DNA of 64,000 nt from Haemaphysalis longicornis (taxonomy: Eukaryota > Arthropoda > Arachnida > Ixodida > Ixodidae): positions 53,779,745 to 53,843,744 of the forward strand of contig CM023457.1 of the NCBI GenBank assembly GCA_013339765.2. The letters run 5' to 3'. The notes under the pieces are model-generated. The model had not been told where the DNA came from. It ran no database searches and worked only from the letters and a program-made list of their open reading frames with translations. Positions 1 to 12,160 of this stretch are shown piece by piece. Both the position numbers and the translations under genes were made by a program. The first letter of the stretch is position 1, and every line of letters begins with the position of its first letter.

Positions 1-3000
1 TGAAGTTCAGGAGCGAAATGAGGCCACGTGGCAAGCCAAGCCAAGCCAAGCCAAATAGGATAAAAAACGCTCCCAGCTGCCATGGCGGCGCTCACATCGG
101 CACGTGATTTCAGGGCAGATTTCCCTCATAATCTAATTGCATGATACTCTACTGCATGGTCTCGTTTCGTGCGGTTTCTGTGGTGGGCGGGGAACATAGA
201 AACAGATTTTTAATCCTAACCTACCGTGTACAGTACGAGGAACAATTTGCTGTGCAAACACGAGCAGAGTTTGGGAGTGCGAAGACGACAGTGAAGCTAC
301 GCTGCCCGGCGCTTCGCTCCATGCACCCTTGACGTCTACGCGTTGCTTCGGGTGTGCGTTCTTACCAAAGCGGAGTATACACGGCGGGTTAGGCTCAAAG
401 CCTAACCGCTGTCCTGCCGTCATGGCGTGCCAGAACTCAACTCTGCCGCGCTATTGGAAACACGCGACACGCCAAATGCAAAAATAAAATAGTAACCACG
501 TGAGCCATTCAAAGTGAATTAGTTGTGTTCAGAAAATATTTACGACAGAATTACGACGGTCGAAGAATTCTGAGTTAGTGATGGAAGAGGCCATTTGTCC
601 TGCAGTGACCTTACTCGGCTGTTGATGATGATTCGAACGGCTACATTTCTCCAACTGCGACTGCTGCGCAACATTGAAAGGGATAGATCGGAACAATTAA
701 ATGTTTTGAAATGTTCTACCAGGACAACTTCACTTTTGTTAATGGTTAGGCTTAAGCAGCGAACTCACTCTTACGTTGGCCCCGAGCAGACAAAAAGTTG
801 TTGCAGCTAACCAGTACTCCAACGAGCACTTACCTGTTCGAAAGTCCAGATGGACGGGGTTTCGTCTGTTACGGCCTATTTCGGGGAATTGACGGATGTT
901 CAGTTATGCCTATTCCAGAGAAAAACTAATTATTAAGTTTTTGGGTTCTTTCAAGCCGTGTTAGAAAGCTGGTTTAACCGAACTAAAATCCATGTGGTGG
1001 TTCCTTCGCTAAGTTGTTCGAGAGGAATACATTTCACCCTTTAGAAGTTCAAATTAACCGATTTCGAATGAGCGAGCTATTGCTGTAATAACGCAAAGAC
1101 GGCGGCGTCTGCACATGCTCTTGCGGGTATGTAGTTAACCAAAATCTTTCTTTCTTTGGAATTTTGTCGTGAGATCTGACGAAGGAAGTATAGTAAGGCC
1201 CTATTATTCGGTTTGGAGCATTATAAAATGGTATATTTTTAACGGATGCGTGCGCCGCCATTGTTGAGCGAGTACATAGAGCCGGTTTTAAAGCTATAGA
1301 CGACAAAGCTGCCCTTTTCAGAGTTTGAGCTTGGGGGTTCTCGTATGGATAGGGCGCATAGAAACCTTGTAGTTTTCGTTAGGGAAGCGAGAAATTGAAG
1401 ATTTATCGGGATGATCCTTGGTAAACCAGAAAGCAGGGAGAAGTAGGCAGTTGCACAGAGCCAACATGAGCTTCGAGCTATGGTCGATGCTCTAAACGAG
1501 TCAGCGTTTTACTCACCGTTGTGCAATGCAGGGCACGGCGTCCTAAAATGCCACAAACTGCAGTATTCAAACAGGAAACGGTAATGAATACAATTAATGT
1601 ACAGTCTTAGTTGACAGTGGCCGTAATGTTCAAACAGAAGCATTGGTTGAGGCTACTTATCTAAGATATGCGAGATTGGATACAAATAGAAAAGTTGTTT
1701 GGTAATTTCTCGGTCATTTTCGTTGCTTAAGAAATGCTGACGGCGGTTCTAAAATATCGCCATGTGGCAGAAAACATTTAAGTGTATATTAGTAAGAGGT
1801 GACTGGCTGAGTACTGAAAGAACGGTATTCTTGCGTGTCGCGCCTATACAAAACAAAATTGAAGCTGGGCTTGAAACCACAGTATCATTCTGCACCTCAC
1901 TGCTAGTTTTTTTTTTTATCCAGAATACAGTGTTATCTCATTTCACGCCCTTAATGTGAAAGGCGCCCTCAACTTGTAACCAAGACACTTGCAGCGCTAT
2001 AACTGACTCATCAAACGGGCATGGCCAAAAATAGCAGCGTCCGACTGATGAGCTTCAAGAGGGGCATGCAGTGATACCAAATTACAATAGAAATGATGAG
2101 ACTTTAGGCAGAAAATTGCGGGAAAATGATCTTAGACGCCGTGTCAGCGCGCTGCGCTGACTCTACTCTGAGGCTGAATATTGGAAAACTTGCTTTATCA
2201 CCATAACGGTATACATGTACTCAATTGAAAAATGTGAGTGTCTCAACCTGGTTAAACATTGAGAAAATTTCGCATTTCTTATATTTGGGAAATATAATAA
2301 AACGCATTCTGCGATATCACAGCCAGAAATCAATAATGAGCTTATTTCTACACACCCGCGCCTTCAAGCGCAGGAAAGGAGCTTTGATTCCAGTAACTGA
2401 ATAATTATTCTCTTTTTTTTTATTTTTGTTTGTGGTCACACGGTCACACCATTTTGTTTTAGATGTTGTGCTGACAGGAAGCGTCTGTTTCCTGCATAGT
2501 GACCCTAGCGATCCTGGATGCGAATAATGAGCACGCTTAAAAGCGCCTTTGTTTTGTGTGCACCTGCCACAGTGGTTCAACGCGTTGTGTTAGTGAGCAT
2601 CAGTTCGAAGTTCTATTGCTGATTTGAGTCGCGTATTTACTTCTGGGGTCGAAAAAAACAACAATGCCTTAATTTAGAAGATTCCCTCGCACGTTAACGA
2701 CCATGACCAGGGTCTCATTCAATCCGTGGTCTCGTACTCAGTGCACGTCACAGGACACGTTTTGCTGCACTACATAAAGCTCCAATTTTGCTTCTATCTT
2801 CTTGATTTTCGGGGTATTTTTAGGGATGCTTGTTATACAGCTGCTGAAAACTGCGTTTTTCTCATTTTTGCGTCCTACCACTAATAACCTCGTTTCAAAC
2901 ATCGTTCAAATAGCAAGGGAGCGCGAGCTTAAAAGCACGCAGTATTGCAAATGCTTAATTTTCTAAGCTGAGGACAGCACTACGCAAGGTAGATCACAAA

Positions 3001-6000
3001 GGGCAGCTTCTGTTTTGCTGCCTTTTACCCGCATTCTAAAACCCGTGTTCAAGCGCTTTCTTCGCACACCACCCGTTCGTGCCTTTGTGCCAGGAGGTCT
3101 CTGCTTGCCTAAAATGTATTTGCCTCCCTAACACTTTTTGTTGCCCTATTTCTTTTTTTACAGGAGCGTGACGACATGCGCCCCTTACCGACAGCGACGT
3201 ACAGGACAGCAACCAGGTGGCCGCCCTGGGTACCCGGAATAGCCCAATACTGGGCGCACTGCTTTTACGAAGTGTGCACAACAGGCCTTCAAATTAGAGA
3301 CTTTCCGACGTCAAAGCGGAGTACGGTTTCCTTCTGTTGGGTATTTTGATCTCACAGTGCTGCAATAAAAGCTTGAAAGTGTCGTTTTCATTGTCGCAAT
3401 TATTTTAGGTGGCCAAGCAATTTCGTTCCTGGTCTTTTATGCTTACTTTTTCTTTCTGGATTGTCGGTCTCACCGAACACCATTCACTGCCCTTGGAGAA
3501 TTCGCTCGGACCAACACGTCGTCTTTTAGCGTGAACGGTTAATTCAGAGGGGAGCATTAGCAAGGATGAACGTTTAGTCTCGAAAGCAGCAATTGGTCTA
3601 CAATGAGTAATGGATGAAAAAAATTAACCATTGATCCACACAGGAACAACAGCTGGTCCCCGTGGAGTAACGGGGAGACAAACAGTTGATCTGCAAGGGA
3701 GCAACAGGTAGTCTTCATGGTTGACCAACACATGAACCGCGAAGGGACTAAGTGTACAGGCACTATAAGTTAATATACCCTTGCCATTAGTTCAAAAAAT
3801 GATTAATGCTAGTGGAAACACATTTATTCCCAACAAGACTATTTCCAGAACCCCGTTGGTCCATTTTGGCTAAGAGTGTAGTTACAGGCGCAACCCCATG
3901 CCATACAAGAGTGTCCGGGTCTCCGGACAAGGAGCAGAGTATGGTGGGAAACACTATAGAGTGTTCAATGAGATGAACGAAGCTGTTTGATGGGCAACGA
4001 GCTGCCGTTCTTAGCTGCTCTTTGGATAGTTGTTTATGTGGGGGTCGGTAGTTATGCCGTCAAAACACTCATTCGTTTATCTGAACCATGCGTAACGAGA
4101 AAGGATTTGCTACTTTGAATTCCACATTCCCTTCGTACCGCTTCCATGACCACTGAAGCTTACGCCAATCAGTTGCAGATGCAAAAATTCACGTGCGGTG
4201 TTGGTCAACGTATGAGGTCCTCTTGCCGTACGTTTGGCCCTGCGACCTCTGAACAAATGTACAGTCGGTCAAATCTTTAACTGGCGTTTGCGAGGGGCGA
4301 CTTTTTATGCGTCTGCGCCGTATTACGGAAGCCAAGTTGCAAACTGGTCGAGAACAAATGCAGGCTCAGAACCCACGCTCAGCTGGGCCCTGTCGTCTGC
4401 TAGGCTGTTCCTTCGTAAGAGGGTCACATAAGACAGAAAAATAGCTGCTCGCGCACGCTAGTTAAAGATTTGGCCGACTGTAACAAGCAATCAGCCTCCC
4501 TTCGCTCATTTCCCGACACTTGCAAACTGCATGCTGGTAATTGTGTTGCGTCGAAGAGTGTTGAAATTTATTCCACTTACAGTATGCGCGCTCTGCATAA
4601 ATATGATTCCGTTGTGCCTCGGGCTTTAGTTTCCTGCTAATTAACAAACCATGCGAGTATAAAGAGTGTCTGCTTCCTATGGATGATTGGGCAGTTTGCG
4701 CAGTTTTCTGATAAAGGAAAGTGTGAATGAGTAAATCTGCCCATTTATTTTATTTTGGGGCACGAAAGCTGTGCTAAGGAACCGTTTCTCTTTCAATCTC
4801 AGTTATCACGCCTGATGTTATCTCGTGCACAGCGGGACCGGTACATCGAACCGCAGGAAGTGCCCCCTAAACCATACAGTTTCTTACTATATACACTAGA
4901 GAGAAATGTGGCGCTAGCGTCAAATGCGGCTCACACAAAGGCCGTCTCTGTGGTCATCCATGGGCCGCCATTACACTATGCGCTCGCCTTAGCTTCATCA
5001 TTGGCTTGAATTAAAACGTTTCAGTGGCCGTAAATTCAAATACAATGCCACAAAAATGCAAAGAGTGTGTAACTTTATACTTGCAAAATAAAACACGCTG
5101 TTTTAAAGCTAAATAAGTAAAAATAAAGCGTGTTCTTTTTACTGAGAGTCTCAGCCAGAACGGTTATGGCTACTGTTCTGCAGACCAAGCTGGTAGTTAA
5201 CTGTATAATTTCGGGAGAAACTCATTAAAGATTCTTATTTTGCCATCATTTCAAATAATAAGCGCTTTGAAAAGCTCAGAAAGCTTTTATGCGCGTACTT
5301 ATGAAAACAAACACGTCGCATTCGTGGTGTTTTCGTTGGTGTTTTTGTAGCCGACTGCCTGCTACAACTTTTGCAGCGGCAAATTACCCGGCCACTCAAG
5401 ATGTCCGGGCGCTATTAACATGTACGGCCACTGCAAAAAAGAACCGGGATGCATACTTTTTTTTTACCGCAAACTAACGTGTCTACATTGTGGGCTCGTA
5501 CTTATGTAAGTATGTACTGATGGTCGCTCGCTGGCCCTAGTCCTTCCATTGAGGCACAGCTGTCTCAACATGAACAAATGGAGCGAATGTCGAGTTCCCA
5601 AGCGAAACGAGAGGAGCGAAGCGAGTTGCGGCCGTTTTGACCGGAGCGGCTATATACATTGTAGATATATCACCGCATATGGAAGAAAGCAAACCCAAGA
5701 AGACGCTTAAGAATTCGATAGATATGTCAAGCCATCAGCTGTGGTCTTCCCACAAGGCCATAACCACCCCCCCCTCCCTCCCCGCCGACATGGATTCCCA
5801 GGCGCAGTTTCCTCTTGAGTATACTTACTAAGACACTCTATGGCCTAAACCTTATATCTGTTGCGAGGTACGGCCCCCGCAGCGCACCACAATTCTATGA
5901 CGCCATCTTTAAATGGTAGCCTTAAACTGGTGCCCTTTATAATTTATCTGTCTTGAATAAAGAGCGGGGGGGGGGGGGCATAGCGTTTATTCCAGGGCGT

Positions 6001-6588
6001 GCGCTATAATCATGTGACAAGCAGCAATTCCAGTCGTTGTAGAACTCGTTCCCACAAAAACCGGAAAGCTGTCTTAGTTAAACAGCAAACGAGATCAGAT
6101 TCTCATTTCGAGAGTGTATATTTTAAGAGTACTTATAAAAAGTAACGCAAAAGGGTTCGACGTAGCCCTCTATTACCGATAAAAATGCTAAATAAGGTCT
6201 CGTATGCTTTTCATGACGCTGCTGCCTGCGCGGTTACGTCTATCTAGGCGTTCCAGGAGCAGCGCTCGACAGCACTGTGCTTTGATTTTCAATACTGCCA
6301 GTCTCTCTCCGGGACCATATCAGGTGGGCGTACAGATTGTACATGCGGGGGGCACATAAATATCAGCGCAAGAAGCAGATACAGGAATGCAGTGAAATGG
6401 CAGTCATCACAAAGTATAGGAGCTAAAAATATACAAAGAAAGTTTCTTCATTTATAGCTTGGAAGAATACGGAGGTGAAATTCTTGAACAACACACTAGT
6501 CTATCTCTTGCTTTCCTTGAACAACACACTTGTTCATCTCTTAGCAAGAATGGACGCTTGCACCACTTTTTTGAGGGTACGTTGTAGC
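1..6588. other. Non-coding stretch without a recognisable gene
   Basis: No reading frame here exceeds about 100 codons and none resembles a known protein. Small items only: four copies of a caagc-type pentamer at 38-54, degenerate roughly 50-bp tandem units at about 3580-3740 (the motif around 'ttgatc' recurs), a run of G at 5966-5978, and a short tandem duplication around 'cttgaacaacacac' at about 6481-6542. Base composition is AT-leaning, like ordinary arthropod intergenic DNA. Confidence 0.6.
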
Positions 6589-6644
<56 letters not shown>

Positions 6645-6673
6645 ATATATATATATATAATAGTATAATATAT
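6589..6673. repeat. (AT)n microsatellite
   Basis: Nearly pure AT dinucleotides with a few interruptions. It is the left part of a block of (AT)n tracts (also 6868-6938 and 7752-7856) that hosts two insertions: the foldback at 6713-6867 and the LTR element at 6939-7751. Confidence 0.95.
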
Positions 6674-6712
6674 ATCTGAAAAGATAAAACTCACACAGAG
6701 CGCGAAAAAAAT

Positions 6713-6867
6713 AAGGTTAGTAGAGACAGAGACAAACGAGAAAGACGTAGAAATAGAAATAAGTTTACTGACGTTTCAGGGAGAGTCCCTCCTCTCCCTG
6801 AAACGTCAGTAAACTTATTTCTATTTTCTACGTCTTTTCGTTGTCTCTGTCTCTCTCTACTAACCTT
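6713..6867. repeat. 155-bp foldback (inverted repeat) in (AT)n DNA
   Basis: The left arm 6713-6785 begins aaggttagtagagacaga and is followed by a 6-nt loop (6786-6791). The right arm 6792-6867 is almost its exact reverse complement, with a few small indels. Arms of about 73 bp would form a strong hairpin. The element lies in TA-rich DNA, which fits a MITE using TA as target or a replication-born palindrome. It has no coding capacity. Confidence 0.85.

Positions 6868-6938
<71 letters not shown>
6868..6938. repeat. (AT)n microsatellite
   Basis: AT dinucleotide tract between the foldback and the first LTR of the small LTR element. It ends directly at the LTR terminal TG. Confidence 0.95.
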
Positions 6939-6942
<4 letters not shown>

Positions 6943-7127
6943 ACGTGGCGGCAGATGACACGGACCATGTAGCGATGAAGCGATGTTACATAATGGTCAA
7001 ATAACTATTTACATAATGCCAAAACGGGGCCCGGCCTGGCAGCGCGGCGCACCAACTCTTCTTCGTCGTCACCATCCTTGGTGGTGGGCTATGGCGCCAC
7101 GGGGATTGTCCGCCACGTCCCGTGACA
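6939..7127 (-). repeat. 3' LTR of TRIM-like element
   Basis: 189-bp repeat with termini TGTTACGTGG and CCCGTGACA on the plus strand. It is nearly identical to 7560-7751, with a few substitutions and one short indel near the tttacataatgg motif. By the position of the purine tract just inside it (7128-7137), this is the downstream LTR on the minus strand. Confidence 0.85.
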
Positions 7128-7137
7128 TCCCCCCGCC
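7128..7137 (-). promoter_or_regulatory. Polypurine tract of TRIM-like element
   Basis: Minus-strand GGCGGGGGGA touches the LTR, as expected for plus-strand DNA priming during reverse transcription. This orients the element. Confidence 0.65.
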
Positions 7138-7546
7138 GGTCGAAGACGGCCGTCCCGGTCGACGCCGATGCCAGTTGGCGAATCAATGCGGATGAGTGTG
7201 CGATGAGAAATGCAGACGAATCGCTTGCCGCCACGAATGACGATGATGGTGTTGATTGATGCCTGGCCCAGCAACAGCAATGGCTTCAGCCGTGACGAAG
7301 CGCCAAAGGTCCTAAGGCCACGTCGGACGGAAGGGCGGGGGAATCCATCTTCGGCTTGTATGGGCACGGCTCATCTCGGCTTGTCGTCACTTGGGTCTTT
7401 CGGGCTGGGGACACGAGGCGGGGGACATCGTCGTGTGGTGGTCTCTGCTGGGCTGGGGCTGCCCGGCGCGGCTTCGATATCCCTGGCGGCGACGTCCATA
7501 CCGATGCGATGCGATGCTGGGACCAGGATGGGGATGACGAACCCGC

Positions 7547-7559
7547 ACGCTCCACCAAA
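7547..7559 (-). promoter_or_regulatory. Putative tRNA primer-binding site
   Basis: Minus-strand TTTGGTGGAGCGT begins at the LTR edge. TGG pairs with a tRNA CCA end two bases from the LTR. The tRNA species was not assigned. Confidence 0.55.
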
Positions 7560-7748
7560 TGTTACGTGGCGGCAGATGATACGGACCATGTAGCGGTGAA
7601 GCGATGTATTTACATAATGGTCAAAGAACTATTTACATAATGCCAAAACGGAGCCCGGCCTGGCAGCGCGGCGCACCAACTCTTCTTCGTCGTCACCATC
7701 CTTGGTGGTGGGCTATGGCGCCACGGGGATTGTCCGCCACGTCCCGTG

Positions 7749-7751
<3 letters not shown>
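7560..7751 (-). repeat. 5' LTR of TRIM-like element
   Basis: 192-bp repeat, the partner of 6939-7127, with TG...CA ends. It is followed on the plus-strand right by (AT)n. Confidence 0.85.
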
Positions 7752-7785
<34 letters not shown>

Positions 7786-7789
7786 TATA

Positions 7790-7856
<67 letters not shown>
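7752..7856. repeat. (AT)n microsatellite
   Basis: AT tract with occasional AAT/TAA slips. It borders the CR1-like LINE relic. Confidence 0.95.
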
Positions 7857-7858
<2 letters not shown>

Positions 7859-7861
7859 ACA

Positions 7862-8829
7862 TGAAAGAAAAAAATGATTGAGTTCGGCGGCTTCATTGTC
7901 GGGAATCGGGAGGTTACAATGCTACTGTTTGGGAATTGAGGGTTGATAACGCTCCAAACTTTTTTCGGGTTATTTGTCAACATAGCCGGCCAAGTCTGTG
8001 AATAAAAAGAACGTGTTTCCTTCATAGCCTGCGCACTGAATGCTTTTTCCGCAGCGTAGTAGTTGTTCCATGCACAAATGTCATTAGATCGTTTTGCTGA
8101 TCTAAAAAGTATTTTATTTTTATTGTTGAATACTTTTAACATGGCAGTGAACCATGAGGATGTCTATTTCGGTCACGGTAATGATGGGCACGCATTTTAT
8201 GATCAGGTCATGGATTTTATTTGTGAAGAGCAACCAATTAGTCTCGACAGAGAGCTGCGAAAAATCGGCTAGCAGGCAACTAGCGAATTCGGAGAATTCA
8301 TTAGTTTAGGGCGGAATAGTTTCTTTTGTTATACAATGTTATTTTTGTTATCTTAGACGAGCGTGTTAGTTGACAGAGGTAGGTACCATGGGTCACTGAA
8401 TGGTCACTTAAACCAGGCAAGAACGTCATCTGGGAAACCTTGTCAAGCTCGGAAGTGAGGATAAGATCATATTGGAGAAGGTAGCGTTTTCACGCGTGGG
8501 TTCATTGACGAGTTGCGTTAATCCAAATGTTAAGGATGAGTTGACGAAATCGCTTTCAGGACCATGTTTGGCGGCTGTTATTGCCAGATTGTTCCACGAT
8601 ATTGCTGGAAAACAAAATCACCGAAGAGAAATATCGTATAATGACGGAAAGTTTTAGTTACGAAGTGAATAGGCTCGTGGAAATTGGGTACAAAAAGGGG
8701 GTCAAGACCGGGAGGGCGGTAACAAGCTCCAATTATCGTGGGGGGATAGAAAGCATTGCACGTAATTTTTAAGCACAAGGATACACTAATTTCTGTACAT
8801 TGAAGGCTTTTATGACTTCCAATCAGCAC
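7862..8829 (-). pseudogene. CR1-like LINE fragment (endonuclease and linker)
   Basis: Minus-strand translation starting near 8829 gives an APE-type endonuclease segment with the ACYRPPG motif and a GDF (from GDFN) motif at 8578-8750. In other frames a stretch of the type TQLVNEPTR and then LSDHSV follows (about 8400-8540), and finally the linker with NNPKKVWSVINP (about 7950-7990). These are landmarks of CR1/L2-group LINEs in the right order. Several frameshifts and stops separate them, and both the 5' leader and the reverse transcriptase are missing, so this is an old relic. It ends next to (AT)n. Confidence 0.75.
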
Positions 8830-9338
8830 TCCACCTCAACGTTTGTTACGGTCACGCCGAAAAATGTGTAAGTCCGGGAAATATTGTAGCAACTCCGAGT
8901 CTGCTATTGAAGGGTTAAGCCAAGTTTCGGTTATTATGAATAAATCTGACTCTGAGTGAGCTAATAGTTTTGTAAGTCATCAACTTTCGGAATAATGCTT
9001 CTGATGTAAGTGTAAAGGAGAATTATTTCCTTAGTGGATTAGTACTACTGGGGCCTATGTGTTTAAAGGGCGCAGCACGACTTTGTTAGTCTTATGATCG
9101 TAAACGAAAGTTTTGTTACTCATCGCTATTTTCCTAATGCTTTTTTTTTATTCTGGTTCCTATATCAAGAGATTGTCGCACAGGACTCATTGTTGGATTA
9201 TGTTTAATATAGGTTGTGTTCTGTGTCGTTGGGAAGGGTTAGGTTTGTCACATTCCGGCTATATTTGGTTAGGTTATGATACGCTCAGACCACGTTAGGT
9301 TAGGTTAGGTTCAGGGAGGTTCGGCTAAGTTAGGTTTC
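8830..9338. other. Intergenic; short TTAGG-like tracts
   Basis: No gene is visible. Around 9236-9335 there are scattered ttagg units, with three in tandem at about 9295-9311. This is too short to be more than a chance or relic stretch. Confidence 0.5.
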
Positions 9339-10861
9339 GTTGTGAGCAGTGTGTCGAACCGAAAAAAAAAACACCGGTTTGGTTCTGGTTCAGGCGAAAT
9401 CATTTCGTTCCGGTTCAGTTTCCAGTTCAACAAAATGACATACCGAACCGGTTCGCGAACAGGTTCGATTAGTTTAATTATCACTGAAATTAGAAAAAAA
9501 AATTTAGTAGTTTAAAACGACAGCCACATCAAAATACAAACAAAATTCAAAATGCTACTGTTCCCCAAGGGCAGGGGCGCAATTGCAAAGCAAACTTAAC
9601 AATTACGAGAGAAAAGCAGATGTGGCGACGATTTACCACCTACTTTCTCGCCCAGACTATGTTGTCCCTAGCGACTATTCATATAAAGCCACCGCCAAGA
9701 GATATGACGGTGGGATATATTTTCTGCCCTTCCCTTTTTTTTTGTTGAAATCGCAATCGTTGCTATGGAATCGTCCATCACGCTAACCATGAAGCCTTAA
9801 ATTTAGGTTTGCGCACGGACGCGTTCAAATACCCGCGCTTAATACCAATGGCGCACATTTTTTATATCTGTAATAAAACAAAAAAATCCTATAACAGGCA
9901 CATAAATACTACCAATGAATTAGATTATTTGGTCACCCTAAATAATTTGTTAGATGTCCCCTTATCGAATGCGTGGCCACACTTTTGTTAAAAGTAAGCT
10001 TAGTTAACGTTCAGTCACTGCAATATTGCTCTGCCCACTTCGATTCCTTTTGCGATAGCTATACTGGATGTGTGCTTTGCAATCAGTATGTCATCGTACC
10101 GCCTGACCCCCGGCCATCGCTCCGTGTGCTGCATGGCAGTGTCTTATGCTGTTACAAAATGAAATGGAAATTTTACGCGGGGAGCGTGAGATTGGACTTT
10201 CTGGGTACACGCTCTTTAATTCGTCCACAGCAGTACCTCCCTCCGGAACGAGCAGCAGTAGAAGTATGTAGCGAGTTGGGCAGCCAGTATAAAGGCACCT
10301 TCGAAAAAAGCAGATCTGAAAGAGACAAAACTGCAGAACAAGCAGAAAAGATAATCGCTGGGCGAATGGGACAGTGTAAGGTACCGGCCTGCCTTTCAGC
10401 ACGTGTCATCTGCTTATTACTGTTTCTGCTTCCAAGACAAGGTCGAGGGCTGCAGTTCTTGAAAAGGGATTAAGTGCGCACCTTATCAGTTTTCCCTGAC
10501 ATATCTGTTATTTGTATCTGTAAAAAAACAGAACTTGTCCACTGTACTGTCCTCAAAAACTGACCACCGGAACTCACTTCACATTGATGACACGTTTGGT
10601 TGTGAAAAGCAGGGCAAATAAAAGTATAGAGAAATATCCACGTTTGGTGCTTTTTTTTACTTATTCGGTTTTACTTACTTTTTGCAGTAATATTTTAAAA
10701 CAACGTGATTCGCCTTTTCTTTTTGTTGTTTTCCGTGTAAACACATTTTAAAAAAATCTGCCGCATTTGATGCCCCGTGCTATATCCTTGCGCCGAGGCG
10801 CAGCTTATGTTGCAGGCCGGCAGACTTTTTAACCAGCTGGTATTGTTAAACATGAATCAAA

Positions 10862-10980
10862 AATCTCGATACACGGGCGTTATCGATTTCCATCTACTTC
10901 AGAAAAAACAGTCGTGGGGAAGGGAGATCGAGGCCACTTGTGGTCAGCAGCAAACGGCTTAGCCACTGAGCAGCTCCTGC
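10862..10980 (-). repeat. Degenerate tRNA-derived SINE
   Basis: It aligns by eye to the better copy at 18680-18863. The segments tacacgggcgtt, the Lys-type A-box complement cttagccactga and cagcagcaaacg are in the same order, but the B-box region is mutated. Minus orientation. It lies inside the hAT-like element. Confidence 0.6.
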
Positions 10981-11024
10981 GGTCAAATTTGTCAAGTATT
11001 AACAATTAGCAGGTGTCGGACCTT

Positions 11025-12160
11025 TTAAAGGGGTACTGACACAAAATTTTGAAGGCGAGATAACTTCGGAAATAGATTGGTGTGGACACATATACATCAT
11101 CTGCAAAATATCAGCGGCGAATACAGCCTAGAACATATTTAAAATCAATTTTAAAGTGTGAGAAACGCAAACCGAGCAGCCAGCAGAGGACCTCGCGCAA
11201 TCGACATCCCGTGGGTATTTTGTAAATAAACAACATCCCACACGTCCACTGCCGGCGCTTTTCGCCGGCTCGCCCGGCTCGCCGCTCCAATCGGAGGGCC
11301 GGAGGGCGGAGCTTCTGCTCTCGAGAACGAACGACCCGATCGTTGGCGGCGGAGGCGCCGTGAATTCGTCAACTCATCGGGCAGCTTGCCGCGACCAAAG
11401 TTCTACAGCGATTCAAGGCATTCTGTTTCAATTACTTTTGATTTACATTGGGCGCGAAAACGCGCCGGAGACACGAAAAGCCCACTGAGCGAGCCGCACG
11501 GTCGCTGTGCAGGCGGCGGCCACGGCCGCGAAGTGGCCCGGGCAGGCCGGCGCCGGTAGCTCGAGTGATAGCTTGTTACAGCTGCACGAAATTGCACCTA
11601 AGTCCCAACCACGGCAGTTTATATGAGAAAGGAGTTAATGCTGCGATGGCGGGTTGCATTAAAAATTGTCATCTGCACCGCTACGAGAGCGGCAATAGAA
11701 TATCCGCCGCAGTGCTAAGCCGAACACATCTGTAGGAGGACCTGCAGGCAGACCGCCCGGCTGCTCGCAGCGCGCGTCGTTCTCTAGCCGCGGCAGCATT
11801 TGCACTCGCAGCGCCTGCGTCACGTCCACGGTCGCTTTTTAAATTAAGAGGCTCACGAGATCAGTACGTGGGGGCATTGGCAGAAACTGCCGGCGACACG
11901 GATTCGACAGGGCTACGGCAGCTTTTCTCTGTAATATCCCTCCGACGGTCACGTGGTCAGCTTTGTTCACACAAAATCCATCGTTTCGCGGCACCCGCTG
12001 AAACCGAAACTGCGACTGGCCGCATTGAAAATGCCTCTAATTAAACAAAGGTTGCACGCTGAAGCAAATGAGGTTTCTACAGGTGATAAGTAGGTCACTA
12101 GCTACTTATCACAACAAAAAAAAAACAACATGCAAAATTTTTGTGTCAGTGCCCCTTTAA
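11025..12160. mobile_element. TTAA-flanked DNA element (1.13 kb), nested
   Basis: The body 11029-12156 starts AGGGGTACTGACACAAAAT and ends with the inverse, CAAAATTTTTGTGTCAGTGCCCCT. Both sides carry TTAA (11025-11028 and 12157-12160). TTAA duplication is typical of piggyBac-type transposition, although these termini do not begin with the usual CCC. No transposase frame is present. The same termini recur at 28234-28768. It sits inside the hAT-like element and is therefore younger than it. Confidence 0.78.

Larger units (their letters stand above)
6939..7751 (-). mobile_element. TRIM-like non-autonomous LTR retrotransposon
   Basis: Two direct repeats of about 190 bp (6939-7127 and 7560-7751) flank a 432-bp interior without gag or pol. 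Both repeats have TG...CA ends. Read on the minus strand, the first LTR (7751-7560) is followed after two bases by a primer-binding-like TGGTGGAGCGTG, and the last LTR is preceded by a purine tract GGCGGGGGGA, so the element points left. Total size is 813 bp, in the range of terminal-repeat retrotransposons in miniature. The target is (AT)n, so a target duplication cannot be separated from the repeat. The solo LTR at 44576-44728 shares its outer end. Confidence 0.82.

Noticed and set aside
6463..6489. gaggtgaaattcttg resembling an 18S rRNA segment
   Set aside because: Only 15 bases match; the surroundings are unlike rRNA and such a match is expected by chance.
7862..8142. 149-codon minus frame as a host gene
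   Set aside because: Its N-terminal part is CR1-type LINE linker, and its C-terminal part is translated (AT)n.
9295..9311. TTAGG units as interstitial telomere
   Set aside because: Only three tandem units, mixed with aggttcagg variants; too short.
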